From Rana temporaria (Eukaryota > Chordata > Amphibia > Anura > Ranidae): a DNA stretch of 64,000 nucleotides. Position numbers and translations under genes: made by a program. The stretch spans positions 277,408,938 through 277,472,937 of the forward strand of contig NC_053492.1 in NCBI RefSeq assembly GCF_905171775.1, read 5' to 3'. Positions 31,323-41,981 of the stretch are shown in pieces. The notes under the pieces are model-generated. The model saw nothing but the letters and a program-made list of their open reading frames with translations. It did not search any database and was not told the origin of the DNA. Position 1 is the stretch's first letter; every line of letters begins with the position of its first letter.

Positions 31323-32358
31323 TCAAGGCATGCTTCTAATGAGATGACGGATGGTGTCCTGGGGTATTTCCTCCCAGATCTGGACCAGAGCATCACTGAG
31401 CTCCTGAACAGACTGAGGTGCAACCTGGCGGCACCGGATGGACCAAAAAATAATGTCCCAGAGGTGTTCTTTTGGATTTAGGTCAGGTGAGCGTGGGGGC
31501 CATTCAATGGTATCAATTTCTTCATCCTCCAGGAACTGGCTGCATGCTCTCGCCACATGAGGCCAGGCATTGTCGTGCACCAGGAGGAACCCAGGACCCA
31601 CTGCACCAGCATAGGGTCTGACAATGGATCCAAGGATTTCATCCCATTACCTAATGTCAGTCAGGGTGCCATTGTGTAGCCTGTAGAGGTCTGTGCGTCC
31701 CTTCATGGATATGCCTCCCCAGACCATCACTGACCCACCACCAAACCGGTCATGCTGAACGATGTTACAGGCAGCATGAAGTTCTCTGTGGCTTCTCCAG
31801 ACCCTTTCACGTCTGTCACATATGCGCAGGGTGAATCTGCTTTCATCTGTGAAAAGCATGGGGCACCAGTGGCGGACCTGCCAATTCTGGTGTTCAATGG
31901 AAAATGCCAATCGAGCTCCACAGTGTCCGGCAGTGAGCACAGAGCACACTAGAGGACGCCTGGCCCTCAGGCCACCCCCATGAAGTTTGTTTCCGATTGT
32001 TAGGTCAGAGACATTCACACCAGTGGCCTGCAGGAGGTTACATAGTTAGTCAGGTTGAAAAAAGACACAAGTCCATCCAGTTCAACTACAAAAAAAAAAA
32101 AAACATTTTGTAGGGCACTGGCAGTGCTCATCCTGTTCTTCCTTGCACAAAGGACCAGATACCGGTCCTTCTGATGGGTCAAGGACCTTCTGTGGCTCTG
32201 TCCAGCTCTCCTAGAGTAACTGCCTGTCTCCTGGAATCTCCTCCATGCTCTTGAGACTGTGCTGGGAGACACGGCAAACCTTCTGGCAATGACACGTATT
32301 GATGTGCCATCCTGGAGGAGTTGGTATGCCTATACAACCTTTATAGGGTCCAAGTATC
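31323..32358 (-). pseudogene. Tc1-family transposase, broken
   Basis: Conserved segments read in order on the minus strand: MSPSTVSRAWRRFQETGSY, SFTHQ-like linker, FTDESRFTL with the first Asp, GGGSVMVWGGIS, VHDNAWPHVA with the second Asp, and SPDLNPKEHLWD with Glu. The last two are spaced by 34 residues as in DD34E Tc1 enzymes, so the catalytic triad is intact. The frame is broken by an in-frame stop near 31645 and by a frame change at the short repeat inserted at 32038..32103. The N-terminus is cut by the retroposon at 32359. Confidence 0.88.
32038..32103. repeat. Short repeat inserted in the transposase gene
   Basis: TACATAGTTAGTCAGGTTG, AAAAAAGACACAAGTCC and a 15-base A run interrupt the transposase between GGAGGT and CATTTTG. 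Same type as 28977..29054. No clear target duplication. Confidence 0.6.
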
Positions 32359-32396
32359 CCATGATTAAGTCAAATTTTACGACGAAACATGTCGGG
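32358..32396 (+). ncRNA. Degenerate hammerhead-like motif
   Basis: CCC, then ATGATTA in place of CTGATGA, stem II GTC/GAC, GAAAC (32384-32388), ACATGTC and GGG. Stem I CCC/GGG and the self-complementary ACATGT are kept, but the first conserved core block is damaged. Probably inactive. Confidence 0.4.
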
Positions 32397-33157
32397 AGCT
32401 TGGTTATCATCTGATCAGTGACCAATTGCTAACGTGAGAAGACAGGCCAGTCGTATGTTTGCTCGCCAGTGACCAGCGTCCGGTTTCTCTTCACGCCAGC
32501 TTCAGTTTATTTCCAATACAGTGTGGAGATCGAGTGGTGTGAGTTGCCTAGTTCATTTTTGGGTCCGCCGAGACCATTGCATTTCAGCCGCACAATACTG
32601 AGGAATCTTTGATGTGTATCTATCACGCTTTTTTAATTTTGGCACTGTGTGAGTGCACTCTTTGAAGATTTTGTTTGTGGTTTGTGATTAAAATTGCTTT
32701 TATGGTATCACACTATGTTACACTCTTTTCATTTTTGAGGATTTATCTGTCCACCTGTCTGGGAATGGAAGCTCGCCTGCTGATTTAAACTAACTATAAC
32801 AAAGCTTCTGTGCCAAAACACGAGAGTGCTAGGCATATTGTTCTGGTGAGTGGCCATTTCTATTGGTGGAGGATTCACTATTGTTTCACATCGGGTGTGG
32901 TGGAAGATTATTTTGAATATAATTTGAAGATTTTACACCTTGAAAGAAGCAAAGAAGCGTTTTTTCCTTTTTGCTCCTCCATGAACTTTATGTTTTCCTA
33001 TGAACACTTTTATCACAGGTTTTTGATTCATTTGAATTTATATTGAAGATTATTATTACCTATCACCTTATCACAGTGTGATTCACACACACTTGAGCGC
33101 TGTTTGTATATAATTTTTTGGTTTATTTGTTTAAAACACGTTATATATTTTTTTCAC
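32359..33157 (+). mobile_element. Retroposed element with degenerate hammerhead core, 14-bp target duplication
   Basis: Bounded by an exact 14-bp repeat AGGGTCCAAGTATC (32345-32358 and 33158-33171). The hammerhead-like motif sits at its very 5' end, as in the minus-strand copy at 57029..57797. The middle segment CTGGTGAGTGGCCATTT (about 32844) recurs at about 62711. No protein is encoded. It inserted into the second Tc1 element, so it is younger than that element. Confidence 0.7.
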
Positions 33158-33379
33158 AGGGTCCAAGTATCGCCTCGTGCTACCAGTAGTGACACTGACC
33201 CTAATCAAAAAAAGATGAGTAGGGAAAAAAATGTCAGAAACCTCCACCCGAAAAAACATTCCTGTTTTGGAGGTTGTCTCATTGTTGCCTATCTAGTGCA
33301 CCTGTTGTTAGTTTCGATTAACAGCAAAGCAGCTGAAATTGATTAACAACCCCCTCTGTATACACCACCTCTACTGTAG

Positions 33380-33591
33380 TTCCCATTAGGCCGTGATGTA
33401 GCAAGAATGAATGCGCACCGCAAACCAGGAAGTCAGTGAGAATAACGATTCAGGAGTGCCGGAGGTGAATAAAAGCTTGATTTCAACAGGTATCAAACTA
33501 GTTATAATGCAAAACATTACTTTTTACTTTATCAGCTACTGTCAGACTTTAATTTAAGAGGAAAATATTTTTGTCTTTACAACCCCTTTAA
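33380..33591. mobile_element. Right half of a TTAAAGGGGTTG MITE
   Basis: Ends TACAACCCCTTTAA with TTAA at 33588-33591, the inverse of the MITE start at 12141 and 25353. The left half is missing. Confidence 0.6.
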
Positions 33592-33840
33592 ACTCCCTTC
33601 CGTAGAAACGTTTTATCCCTAGAATGACCCAACTATTTATTTTGTACAGGGCGTATCCTACACCAGAGCTGCTGCATAGAGTAGGCAGGAGGCAAAATTC
33701 TGAATGTCCAAGATGTGCAAAATGCCCTAGTTCTTTCATAAATTTGTTTTGGAGATGCCCAAAGCTGTCCCGATACTGGCAAGATGTGATAAACATAATA
33801 AATTCAATATATGACAAAGATCCAAAGTGAAGCACTACCT
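33592..33840 (+). pseudogene. LINE fragment: C-terminal zinc-knuckle region of ORF2
   Basis: A frame from 33624 encodes LFILYRAYPTPELLHRV, then CPRCAKCPSSFINLFWRC and PKLSRYWQDVINIIN. This is the Cys-Cys-His/Asn-Cys region after the reverse transcriptase in L1-type ORF2 proteins, here with Asn at the usual His position. It is closest in wording to LINE E (63522..63983). Only about 80 residues survive. Confidence 0.75.
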
Positions 33841-34200
33841 CACAGATGAAAACCCCAAACTAAAAATGCCTCAGTAAGATAATGCAGAGATAATAATGAC
33901 CTCTATTAGAGTCTGTATAATTTAAACAAATGACATGCTTAAAAAAACATGCAATTGTGGATATTCAATACTAGTGGTGAACTTGTATGTGCACCGAGTG
34001 TGCCCTCCAACAGACACATTATGCGCTCACCTCCCAGCATGACTCTCATAAATGCACTAGCCCTGGTGCACACAGGTAATTTGTTCTGTACAATGGTGAT
34101 TGGGCCCCTAGGATCAATTAAACATCTGCAAGTCCTCGGCCCAGCTTCCCTTGTGGGTAGCTGTATTCTTTCTATTAGTACATAATGACGTCACAAGCTC

Positions 34201-34236
34201 CTACTGACGCATTTCATCACGTGACTTTATCAAGCA
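34201..34236 (-). ncRNA. Strongly decayed hammerhead-like motif
   Basis: On the minus strand: TTGATAA, a GTCACGTGAT stem-loop, GAAAT, GCGTC. It keeps the order of the motif seen at 1940 and 57756 but with core changes. Flanking DNA to about 34450 is interspersed repeat sequence (TGCACTCTCCAG, AGCAAATCAACCCC). Confidence 0.3.
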
Positions 34237-34714
34237 GTGTTCCACGTGGGCAGTGACAGAAATGTGGGGGGCGGAGCTTGTAACATCATCACACTTGCAA
34301 AGTGCATAGTCTATTTGCTGTTAGATTGCCCAACACTTAACTTCAGTTTGTTCAATTAATCTTTGACAAAAATACCTGAAAGGTGATCGATTTCTTTGCA
34401 GAGCTGCACCGGATTTTGCACTCTCCAGTTTTAGCAAATCAACCCCAATGTACAGGTGCATCTCAAACAATTTAAATATCATCAAAACGTTAATTTATTT
34501 CAGTAAATTGAAACCCATTTATTTTATATAGATGCATTACACACAGAGTGATGTATTTCAAGCGTTTTTTTATTTTTTTTTATTTTGATGATTTTGGATT
34601 ACAGCTAGTGAAAACCCAAAATTTGATTATTACATAAGACCAATAAAAAAAAGAATTTTTAATACAGAAATGTTGGCTACTATGTACGGTATAGTATGCA
34701 CTATACCATGAATT

Positions 34715-34862
34715 ACTGCATTAATGCAGGGTGGCATGGAGGCGATCAGCCTGTGGCACTGCTAAGGTGTTCTGAAAGCCCAGGCTGCTTTGATAGTGAC
34801 CTTCAGCTTGTTGACATTGTTGGGTCTGGTGTCTCTAATCTTCCTCTTGACAATAGAGGCAT
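34715..34862 (-). pseudogene. Mariner-type transposase C-terminal remnant
   Basis: On the minus strand the remnant reads KRKIRDTRPNNVNKLKVTIK, AAWAFRTP, a stop, QCHRLIASMPPCINAV. This is the terminal part of a Tc1/mariner transposase. The catalytic domain is gone. Confidence 0.7.
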
Positions 34863-34865
34863 ATT

Positions 34866-35568
34866 GCTAGATTCAGGTAGGCAGGCGTATCGTTGCGGCG
34901 GCGTAGTGTATCGTGTTTACACTACGCCGCCGTAACTTAGCGAGAAGTACATGATTCACAAAGTACTTGCCTGCTAAGTTACGGTGGCGTAGCGTAAATC
35001 GGGCGGGCGTAATGGCGCCTAATTCAAATTCGGCTGAGGGGGCGTGTTTTATGCTAATGGAGGGTGACCGTCCGTGTACATATCCCAGTGTGCATTGCGG
35101 CAAAGTACGCCGCACAGTCCTATTGGTTTCGACGTGGACGTAAATTACGTAAATCCCTATTCACGGACGACTTACGCAAACAACGTAAAATTTTCAAATT
35201 TCGACGCGGGAACGACGGCCATACTTAGCATTACTATTCCAGCTATTTGATGGAATAACTTTAGGCCTGAAAGTGCGTTACGTAAACGGCGTATCTTTAC
35301 TGCGTCGGGCAAGCGTACGTTCGTGAATCGGCGTATCTACTCATTTACATATTCTAGGCCGACCGCAATGGAAGCGCCACCTAGCGGTCAGCCTAAAAAT
35401 TACACATTAGGATATGACGGTGTAAGACACTTACGCCGCTCGTATCTGAGCCTAATTTAAGCGTATCTGGTTTCCAGAATACGCTTAAATTTGCGTCGGC
35501 GTAGATTCCGAGTTAGGTCGGCGTATCTACTGATACACCGGCCTAACTCTCTGTGAATCACCCCCAAA
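34866..35568. mobile_element. Nested CpG-rich palindromic MITE (TACGCC family)
   Basis: Dense TACGCC/GGCGTA motifs, with GTAGTGTATCGTG / ACACTACGCCGCC near the left and GGCGTATCTACTGATACACC near the right. Ends TAGATTCAGGTAG and CTGTGAATCACCCCC correspond to the family termini but have diverged. Borders within a few bases only. Confidence 0.65.
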
Positions 35569-35857
35569 GTATTGGCATAGTGCATACTATATTGTACATA
35601 GACATGCTTTTCAGTAGCCAACATTTCTGTATTAACAATCCTTTTTATTGGTCTTATGTAATATTTTCTGAGATACTGAATTTGGGGATTTTACTAGCTA
35701 TAAGCTATGATCATCAAAATTAAAAGACAGAAATGCTTAAAAACATATCACTCTGTGTGTAATGCATCTATATAAAATATATGAATTTCACTTTTTGAAT
35801 TGAATTACTGAAATAAATGAACTTTTTGATGATATTCAAATTTTTTTGAGATGCACC

Positions 35858-36069
35858 TGTATATCGCACGCTGCTAAGTTTTGATTGCCATCCAACAAAT
35901 TATTCAGAAAGCACATGTGGGCTGCACATCTTGGGTATGTATTACTGATTGGTAAAACTCCATCATGCCAGTATTCATTTATCATACTTGGAATATGACA
36001 CCGGCCTGGTAAAATTTGATAACGTTGGTAAAACATATTGCATTTTAATCCTGTGATAACAGTACTACT
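35858..36069 (-). other. Exon-like coding segment next to a Tc1 end, gene unknown
   Basis: On the minus strand an open frame of about 70 codons contains LKCNMFYQRYQILPGRC, HIPSMINEYWHDGVLPISN and TYPRCAAHMCFLNNLLDGNQ, whose composition looks protein-like. A possible acceptor is CTGTTATCACAG. The frame runs into the Tc1 terminus, where CAG|GTGCAT could serve as a weak donor. Its phase does not fit between exons b and c, which join each other directly, so it is not part of that transcript as read here. It could be an old retrocopy or a captured fragment. Confidence 0.3.
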
Positions 36070-36527
36070 ATGGATTTAGCAACATGACAGTAATTTGCCT
36101 ACGATAACAAAGGAGAAAATGTCAGGAAGGGGCTCCATGAGACATAGAGCAGACCCCGACTACCACTTGTAATAAGATTTAAGAGAACCTAACTTCAATT
36201 TGTATTTATCTCCAATAATAGGAAAATAACACCCATAATCTGACAAGCAGATAGTGATGTCTACTTTTCTCTTTCTTATTTGTTTACAATTCAGTTCTAC
36301 TGCCCTTGGGTTATGCTTTTATTTTTTTTTTAGGCTATACATCTGCAAATCAATTTTTGTGATATGATGAAAAATACTATAACATTGGCATCTGTTACAT
36401 TTCCAAATAATTGTTCATGGTTTTTAAACAATAAGGTTCAAAAGCTTTAGGGTATCCGCTTTTGGAAATGTTATAATGATGTATTTCTAACAAAGTGAGA
36501 ATAGTTTATGAAAGAGAATAGTTTCCC
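36070..36527. other. AT-rich intron sequence
   Basis: Nothing recognised. Confidence 0.45.
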
Positions 36528-37827
36528 TTAACCACTTCCCTACCGGCCCATAGTAAAATGACGTCCACAAAGAACTTCTGCCGTTCAGAGTGGACGTCAT
36601 GTGACGTCCTGGGCTTTCCGGGTGGATATCTGAATGATGCCTGCAGCTAGAGGCATCATTCAGATATCCTTCTAAACTGCCGGCGATTCTGCACAACGTA
36701 AGAACGATCATAGCGGCGGTTCCGCCGCTAGATCGTTCTTACAGGCGGCGGGAGGGGACATCCCCCCCCTCCCGCCGCCATCCGGTGCTTCTCCGGGCTC
36801 TCCCGTGCCATCGGGGGCCCGGAGAACGAATCGTCCGGCGCTCGCAGGAAGCATAGAGATGACTGGTGACCAGATGGTCACCAGTCATCTCTATGACCGT
36901 CGGAGGACCCGGGCGCGATGTGATGACGTCACGCCCGGGTCCCCGTAAGTAAACAAAGCCGCGATTGCGGCTGCTAAGCAACCACAAGCATGAGATCAGT
37001 GAATTTTTTTTCACCGATCTCATGGTTTCCAGCCTGGGGGAGAGATGCAGGGTCTTATTGACCCCGCATCTCTCCATAAAGAGGACCTGTCACACACATT
37101 CCTATTACAAGGGATGTTTACATTCCTTGAAATAGGAATAAAAGTGATAAAAAAAAAAAAAAAATTAAAAAAAAAAAGTGTAAAAAAAGAAATAAATATA
37201 TATAAAAAAAAAAGAAATAAAAATTAATTTTTTTAACGCCCCTGTCCCCGGTAGCTTGCGCGCAGAAGCGAACGCACACGCAAGTCCCGCCGACATATGT
37301 AAACGCCGTTTAAACCACATATGTGAGGTATCGCCGCGTGCGTTAGAGTGCCAGCAACAATTCTAGCACTAGATCTCCTCTGTAAATCTAAACTGGTAAC
37401 CTGTAAAAAATTTCAAATCGTTGCCTATGGAGATTTTTAAGTACCGAAGTTTGGCGCCATTCCATGAGTGTGCGCAATTTTAAAGCGTGACATGTTAGGT
37501 ATCTATTTACTCGGTGTAACATCATATTTCATATTTTACAAAAAAATTGGGCTAACTTTACTGTTTTTAAAATTTTTTAATTCATGAAACAATTTTTTTC
37601 CCAAAAAAAGGCGTTTGAAAAATTATTGCGCAAATACCGTGCAAGATAAAAGGTTTCAATGACCGTCGTTTTATTCCCTAGGGTGTCTGCTAAAAAAACA
37701 TATATAATGTTTGGGGGTTCTGCGTAATTTTCTAGCAAAAAAATTATGATTTGTACATGTAGGAGAGAAGTGCCAGAATAGGCCTGGTATGGAAGTGTGT
37801 ATAACTGCCCGGTATGGAAGAGGTTAA
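36528..37827. mobile_element. TTAA element carrying a row of hairpins
   Basis: 1300 bp between TTAA at 36528-36531 and 37824-37827, with ends CCACTTCCCTACCGG and CCGGTATGGAAGAGG. The first 550 bp hold seven consecutive inverted repeats (36558..37075). The rest is A-rich with a few family blocks and no coding frame. Terminal sequence relates it to the TTAACCACTT family, but the interior differs from the common type. Confidence 0.75.
36558..37075. repeat. Row of seven hairpin-forming inverted repeats
   Basis: Inverted repeats at 36558-36600 (11-bp arms), 36624-36669 (perfect 19-bp arms), 36699-36741 (about 20 bp, one indel), 36852-36895 (perfect 21-bp arms, 2-base loop), 36905-36942 (11 bp), 36989-37024 (9 bp plus) and 37039-37075 (10 bp plus). 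Confidence 0.85.
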
Positions 37828-38949
37828 CTGTCTACACTGTGATCTGCTCATTTGAAATATACTGCAGGTAGTTTTTACTCATATTTAATATTATAGGGAA
37901 CATGAAGCCAAACATTAACTAATATATAATCTTTCCAGATTTCTTTCCTATACAGAAAGAAGAAATACAGCTTAAAGCACTGAAATTTGTATGTGCCAAC
38001 TGCAGATCACTGCTCAATTAATTATTCTGATAATTCTAACATTGTAGAGCACAGTGGGGTAATAATACAGATTGAATGTCATATTATCTAGTTTGTTTCG
38101 ATCTGCCCCTACAGACCTTTAATCTATCGATTGTACTCAATATCTGCCTTCAGTTTTCTATAACATTGGATGCTACAATGCTCAAACAGACCTGACATTC
38201 TGCTGTGTCTATGGTACCTAAGTAGGGGTAATCAAAGTCAACAGAATGACCCTTACCTCCAAAGCCAGGGCTGCACCACCTATTATTGCTTATAGTAAGG
38301 TTGCTCATCAAAGACTAGACAGTCAGATTAGTCCTCCTTCATATCTGATATTGGTAGTGCCTGGGCCAATAAAAACATGCTTGCTGTGTGTTTCAATTGG
38401 TTGACTTCGTATATACCCTCATATACCTCAATATCTGATTAGTGAGATCCTTCACCACCAGCCAAATTATTAATAATATAGGGTACAAGGGTAGGCAGAG
38501 CAACCACTTGTTACAAAAGGGGTGCTACTTGGGAGTGGAGTGCATTTATGAGGAGGTACATTACTAAACATATCTTTTGGGGGGGGGGGGGGGAATAAAA
38601 AACATATGTACCTGTACTTTGCAGAAAATGTCAGATTTTCCATTAGTAATTTGATTTACTTGTTTTTTGCTATTTCGCGCACATTTTTTTGTGTAAAACA
38701 AATGGACTTTGGGTAATAAACTGGCTAAAATGGAGGACTGAGTGCTGCCCGTTAAAATCAGTCAGATATTTGTTACCATTTTAACTTCCACTAGAAGAAT
38801 TATACACATAATTAAATTGCATGCTACAACCGCTGCTTATATTCCTTTCCTTAAGCTTTTGCTTATTAAAGCCCAATTCATAAAGGACTTTTTTTTTAGC
38901 TTTCACATTTAACATTTAACACTGTTAACATATCGAAGAAAAGCAATAC
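37828..38949. other. Low-copy intron sequence with a G15 run
   Basis: AT-rich with no repeat family or frame supported. A homopolymer of about 15 G occurs at 38579-38593. A short segment near 38262-38300 resembles a donor site (GGAG|GTAAGG on the minus strand) but has no fitting acceptor. Confidence 0.45.
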
Positions 38950-39058
38950 CTGGAGCAAGGTTCTGGGAGGTAGCACACGCTCATGTGGACCTCCAATAAC
39001 ATTCATCCGAACCAAAATATGGTTTCTCTCCACAGATAAGCCATCGATAATTACATTT
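38950..39058 (-). CDS. Host gene exon b (internal)
   Basis: 109 bases on the minus strand. Acceptor TGCATGTATTTTCAG, donor CCAG|GTATTG (38944-38949). Its first base completes the Gly codon begun by exon a, then it reads NVIIDGLSVERNHILVRMNV and IGGPHERVLPPRTLLQ, ending in phase 0. The alternating pattern suggests beta strands. Protein not recognised. Confidence 0.82.
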
Positions 39059-39944
39059 CTGAAAATACATGCAATTGTTAAATTCTAAATATCAAAAGAT
39101 GTGACCAGCTTTAAAAGAAAAGTCTCATTACAATATATATAAAAAAAAAAACAGTCACGACTTACAATGCTGGTGCTATAATGTGAGAAGGAGTTCTGGC
39201 CGGAAAGTATTTAAAACAATACTGCTTGCAGTCTTATTAACCACATGGGTGGCAAATTTGCCTCTTTCCTTGCAAAAGTTCAAGTTATACACATCACTAA
39301 AATGATCTTGAGCTAAGGCCATAGAGGAGATGCCAAAGGATCAGACATGACATAGACTTATTTGACATGAAAGCAAGGACTGAGGTAGCACAGCCAATTA
39401 CACACAAGTTATAAAAAGGTAACACTGCTGACTCTCATATAAGATTCAAGATAACAAAACCAGTGTAGTGCAACCAATATATGTCATAACACATTAAATA
39501 CAATATAAAGTCCCAATTTTTGGTAAATTTCCACCTCAGTGTCACTCAAAGTGAATATTTGAAATAATAGTTAATAAAATCCAGTGACTTCAGTGACCAC
39601 CACCTCTGACTGAAATGCCTGTTTACCTCCAAACTATGACCCCATAACAGAGTCCCAATCACCTGTAAGTATGTCTCCCAGGATATCACAAGGGTACTCC
39701 AACAGACGTGCCTTGACAACACTGACCTCCTCTTGGTATTTTAATCATTCATGTGTAACCAAAAAATAAGTAGTAGAAACCATAGTGCGCTCTGCTTGAA
39801 AATTTCTTGTAAAACTATGAACAGAGATTAGAAATACTCACATAAATATGTGTAAAATATGCACATCATTACTGGGACTTATATAATATATTGGTTGTGC
39901 TACACTGGTTTTGTTATATCCAATATGTATATTTTCGGTTACAA
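39059..39944. other. Start of the 9.7-kb intron, mostly unassigned
   Basis: Low-copy sequence. From about 39430 to 39850 it has phrases such as ACAATATAAAGTCCCAAT and CCATAGTGCGCTCTGC that resemble the 3' part of the hammerhead-type retroposons, but the match is too loose to call. Confidence 0.4.
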
Positions 39945-40330
39945 ATTCCCAATAAGCGTATATTGATTGGTTTACACACAAGTTATACTGTCTACAAACT
40001 TTGGAAAAGATTTAGGATTTTTTTTTTTTTAGTAATGGCGGCGATCAGCGTTTTTTTGCGGGACTGCGACATTGCGGGGGACAAATCTGACACTAAGTGA
40101 CACTTTTTGGTGACCAGTGACACCAATACAGTCACTGTACTAATGACACTGGTAGGCAAGGGGTTAACATCAGGGGCGATCAAAGGGTTAAATGTGTTCC
40201 CTGGGAGTGCTTGCCAACTGTGGGGAGAGGTGCTTTGACTGGGGGAAGACAGAGATCCATGTTCCTGCTTAGTGGATCTTAAGGCGATCTGCCTTGTTTA
40301 CAAACAGGCAAACATGTGTTCGACTCAAAC
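39945..40330. mobile_element. TTAACCACTT-family fragment (reverse orientation)
   Basis: Contains AAGCGTATATTGATTGGTT, AGTAATGGCGGCGATCAGCG and the GGGGTTAACATCAGGGGCG / GGGTTAAATGTGTTCCCTG segments shared with 42555..43424. Both ends are missing. Confidence 0.6.
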
Positions 40331-40672
40331 TCGAAGCTCATCCCTAGTCCTCACCCGAATCCGCCCACGTTCCTCGACTCCCGGGTGGAGGGGCCACCAT
40401 CTTCAGTAAGGGAATTAGAAAAAGAAGCCTTGTGGCTTCACAGTCTGGTTCCCTACTGCTCACGCGCATCCTGACTGGTCCCTGCTGTACTCTGGGACCT
40501 GTGTGTCTCCCAGAAGACAGTGGAGGGGACAGAGGAGGGGCCAGACATGGCGTAGATCGCGGCAGATTTTGTGTCAATCTATCGCTGGAAGTAGGAGCAA
40601 ATACCTGTATTAGATAGGTATCTGGAACCAGATAAGTGGAAGTTACATTTTTGGGGGTGAACTTTGCTTTAA
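40331..40672. mobile_element. Snap-back TTAA family A fragment
   Basis: Holds the TGACTGGTCCCTGCTG...CTCTGGGACCTGTGTG block and a right end GGGGGTGAACTTTGCTTTAA (TTAA 40669-40672). The left end is not found. Confidence 0.5.
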
Positions 40673-40869
40673 TATGGTTTTGGGTAATGTGGAAAGGCTA
40701 ACTCTGATTCACATGTCTGGTACACCCAGACATTTTTTTTCCGCTCAACCCAGAGGAGCTCACGTACCAACTATGCAATGTTAGCTATTCAGCTATTGTG
40801 TTCTGACATGGGGACTTGTTTGGCTGTACTTCTCCTATGGATCACAAGAGTGCAGTTTGTTTTGTGGAC

Positions 40870-41215
40870 ATCAGAGTCGGTCCAGGGTCCACGTTATCAT
40901 GACCACGGAGTCGGAATCCATCTAGATCCCTGGACTGACACCCAAGCTCATCCTCTCAGCGAGCCACTGGGAGCCTGAGCCGGCCACTTCCACCCCCTGC
41001 ACAGCTAAGCGCTCCAGTGAGCGAGGAGGGGGCAGAGCAGAGAGCTGTGACTGACAGTCAGCAGCTCTTTGCTCAGGGAGCTCAGAGAACCTAGCGATTG
41101 GCGATGTTGGATTGCTCGGTTCTCAGTATTAGAGGCGCCAGGGGACAGATGCAGCATCAGACCACCTAGGCAAGTATGAAAAAAAAAAAAAAACATATTT
41201 CCTGTCCTGGGAACC
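40870..41215. mobile_element. Family B fragment (TTAA type)
   Basis: Shares CAGAGAGCTGTGACTGACAG-like and TCTGTCCCC/CTCGGTTCTC-like segments and the A-run near CATATTTCCTGTCC with the family B element at 26341..27738, in the opposite orientation. Ends are unclear. Confidence 0.4.
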
Positions 41216-41511
41216 ATTTTCAACATAACCTAAAGAAAAAGAAAAAAATGTTACAGTTGTCATCGAAAAAGGAGTAGCAGAGAATTCTCCAATGCATACA
41301 CTAGTTTTGGTGACAAATATAAAAAATGTGAGATGTCCTCTAACTTCCTGTTGGGTACCTGGAAAAGGAAGTGAGGGAAAACCACCCTACCTGGAATGCA
41401 GACCACAATAACAACCTGACATAAGTTCTAACCCTCCATTTATGCAGACAATAGATACAAGATAAAAAAAACAGGCAGACTGGTATCACATTTGTTTCAC
41501 AAGCCATTGGC

Positions 41512-41981
41512 TTAAAGTGGTTGCAAACCCTCACGTATACCCAGTGAAGTGACTGGAATCAGGTGATACACAGAGATAAAACAAATTCTCCTACATAAGT
41601 TGTGCCAGTTTATCTGCAGTCTCATCTTCTCTACATCTGTTCAAATTTTAGAATGTATAAAAGCTTGTCAGAGCTGTCAGAAACAAGGGGAAGGGGAGCT
41701 GAAGTTACACTCTGCAGAGCTCAGTGAGGAGAGCTCTGACAGCTGATTGGAGGGATGGGACGCATCCCCCTTCACAAAGCATACAGGAACAGAGCTGAGG
41801 CTGTCAATTACCTTTTTTCTCTTAGTGTCAGGAAAACGTGTCAAAAGTGACTCATGCTAATAGCAGGGGAACCCATCAGCAGACAGAAATGATGCTCTGT
41901 GCTCTTAACTGAGGCAAGTACACACTATAGAGGGATATGCTCTGTTTATATTTCATGTCTGAGGTTTACAACCACTTTTAA
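41512..41981. mobile_element. TTAA MITE sharing a target site with its neighbour
   Basis: TTAA at 41512-41515 and 41978-41981, ends AGTGGTTGCAAACC and GGTTTACAACCACT. Its right TTAA is also the left TTAA of the next element. Confidence 0.65.

Larger units (their letters stand above)
29055..33350 (-). mobile_element. Second Tc1-family element, inflated by three insertions, right end lost
   Basis: Starts after TA (29053-29054) with CACTGCTAAAAAAAAATGAA and carries a broken transposase on the minus strand. Interrupted by a 1962-bp palindromic element (29212..31173), a short repeat (32038..32103) and a hammerhead-type retroposon (32359..33157). Sequence typical of its far end is present up to about 33350 (CACCTGTTGTTAGTTTCG, ATTGATTAACAACCCCCTC), but the terminal inverted repeat itself is missing. 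Confidence 0.75.
34453..35859. mobile_element. Third Tc1/mariner element, partly deleted, with a nested MITE
   Basis: TA on both sides (34451-34452, 35860-35861) and inverted ends CAGGTGCATCTCAAA / TTTGAGATGCACCTG. Inverted repeats extend for about 250 bp (34453-34712 and about 35575-35859). Between them are a C-terminal transposase remnant and a nested palindromic MITE at 34866..35568. It directly abuts the exon-like segment at 35858..36069. Confidence 0.85.

Noticed and set aside
37140..37230. A-rich block that could be read as a retroposon tail
   Set aside because: It lies inside the TTAA element, shows no adjacent target duplication and is also part of the element's AT-rich interior.
38262..38300. 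Possible minus-strand exon ending GGAG|GTAAGG with peptide IIGGAALALE
   Set aside because: Only about 11 codons are open before a stop, there is no good acceptor, and exons b and c already join in phase.
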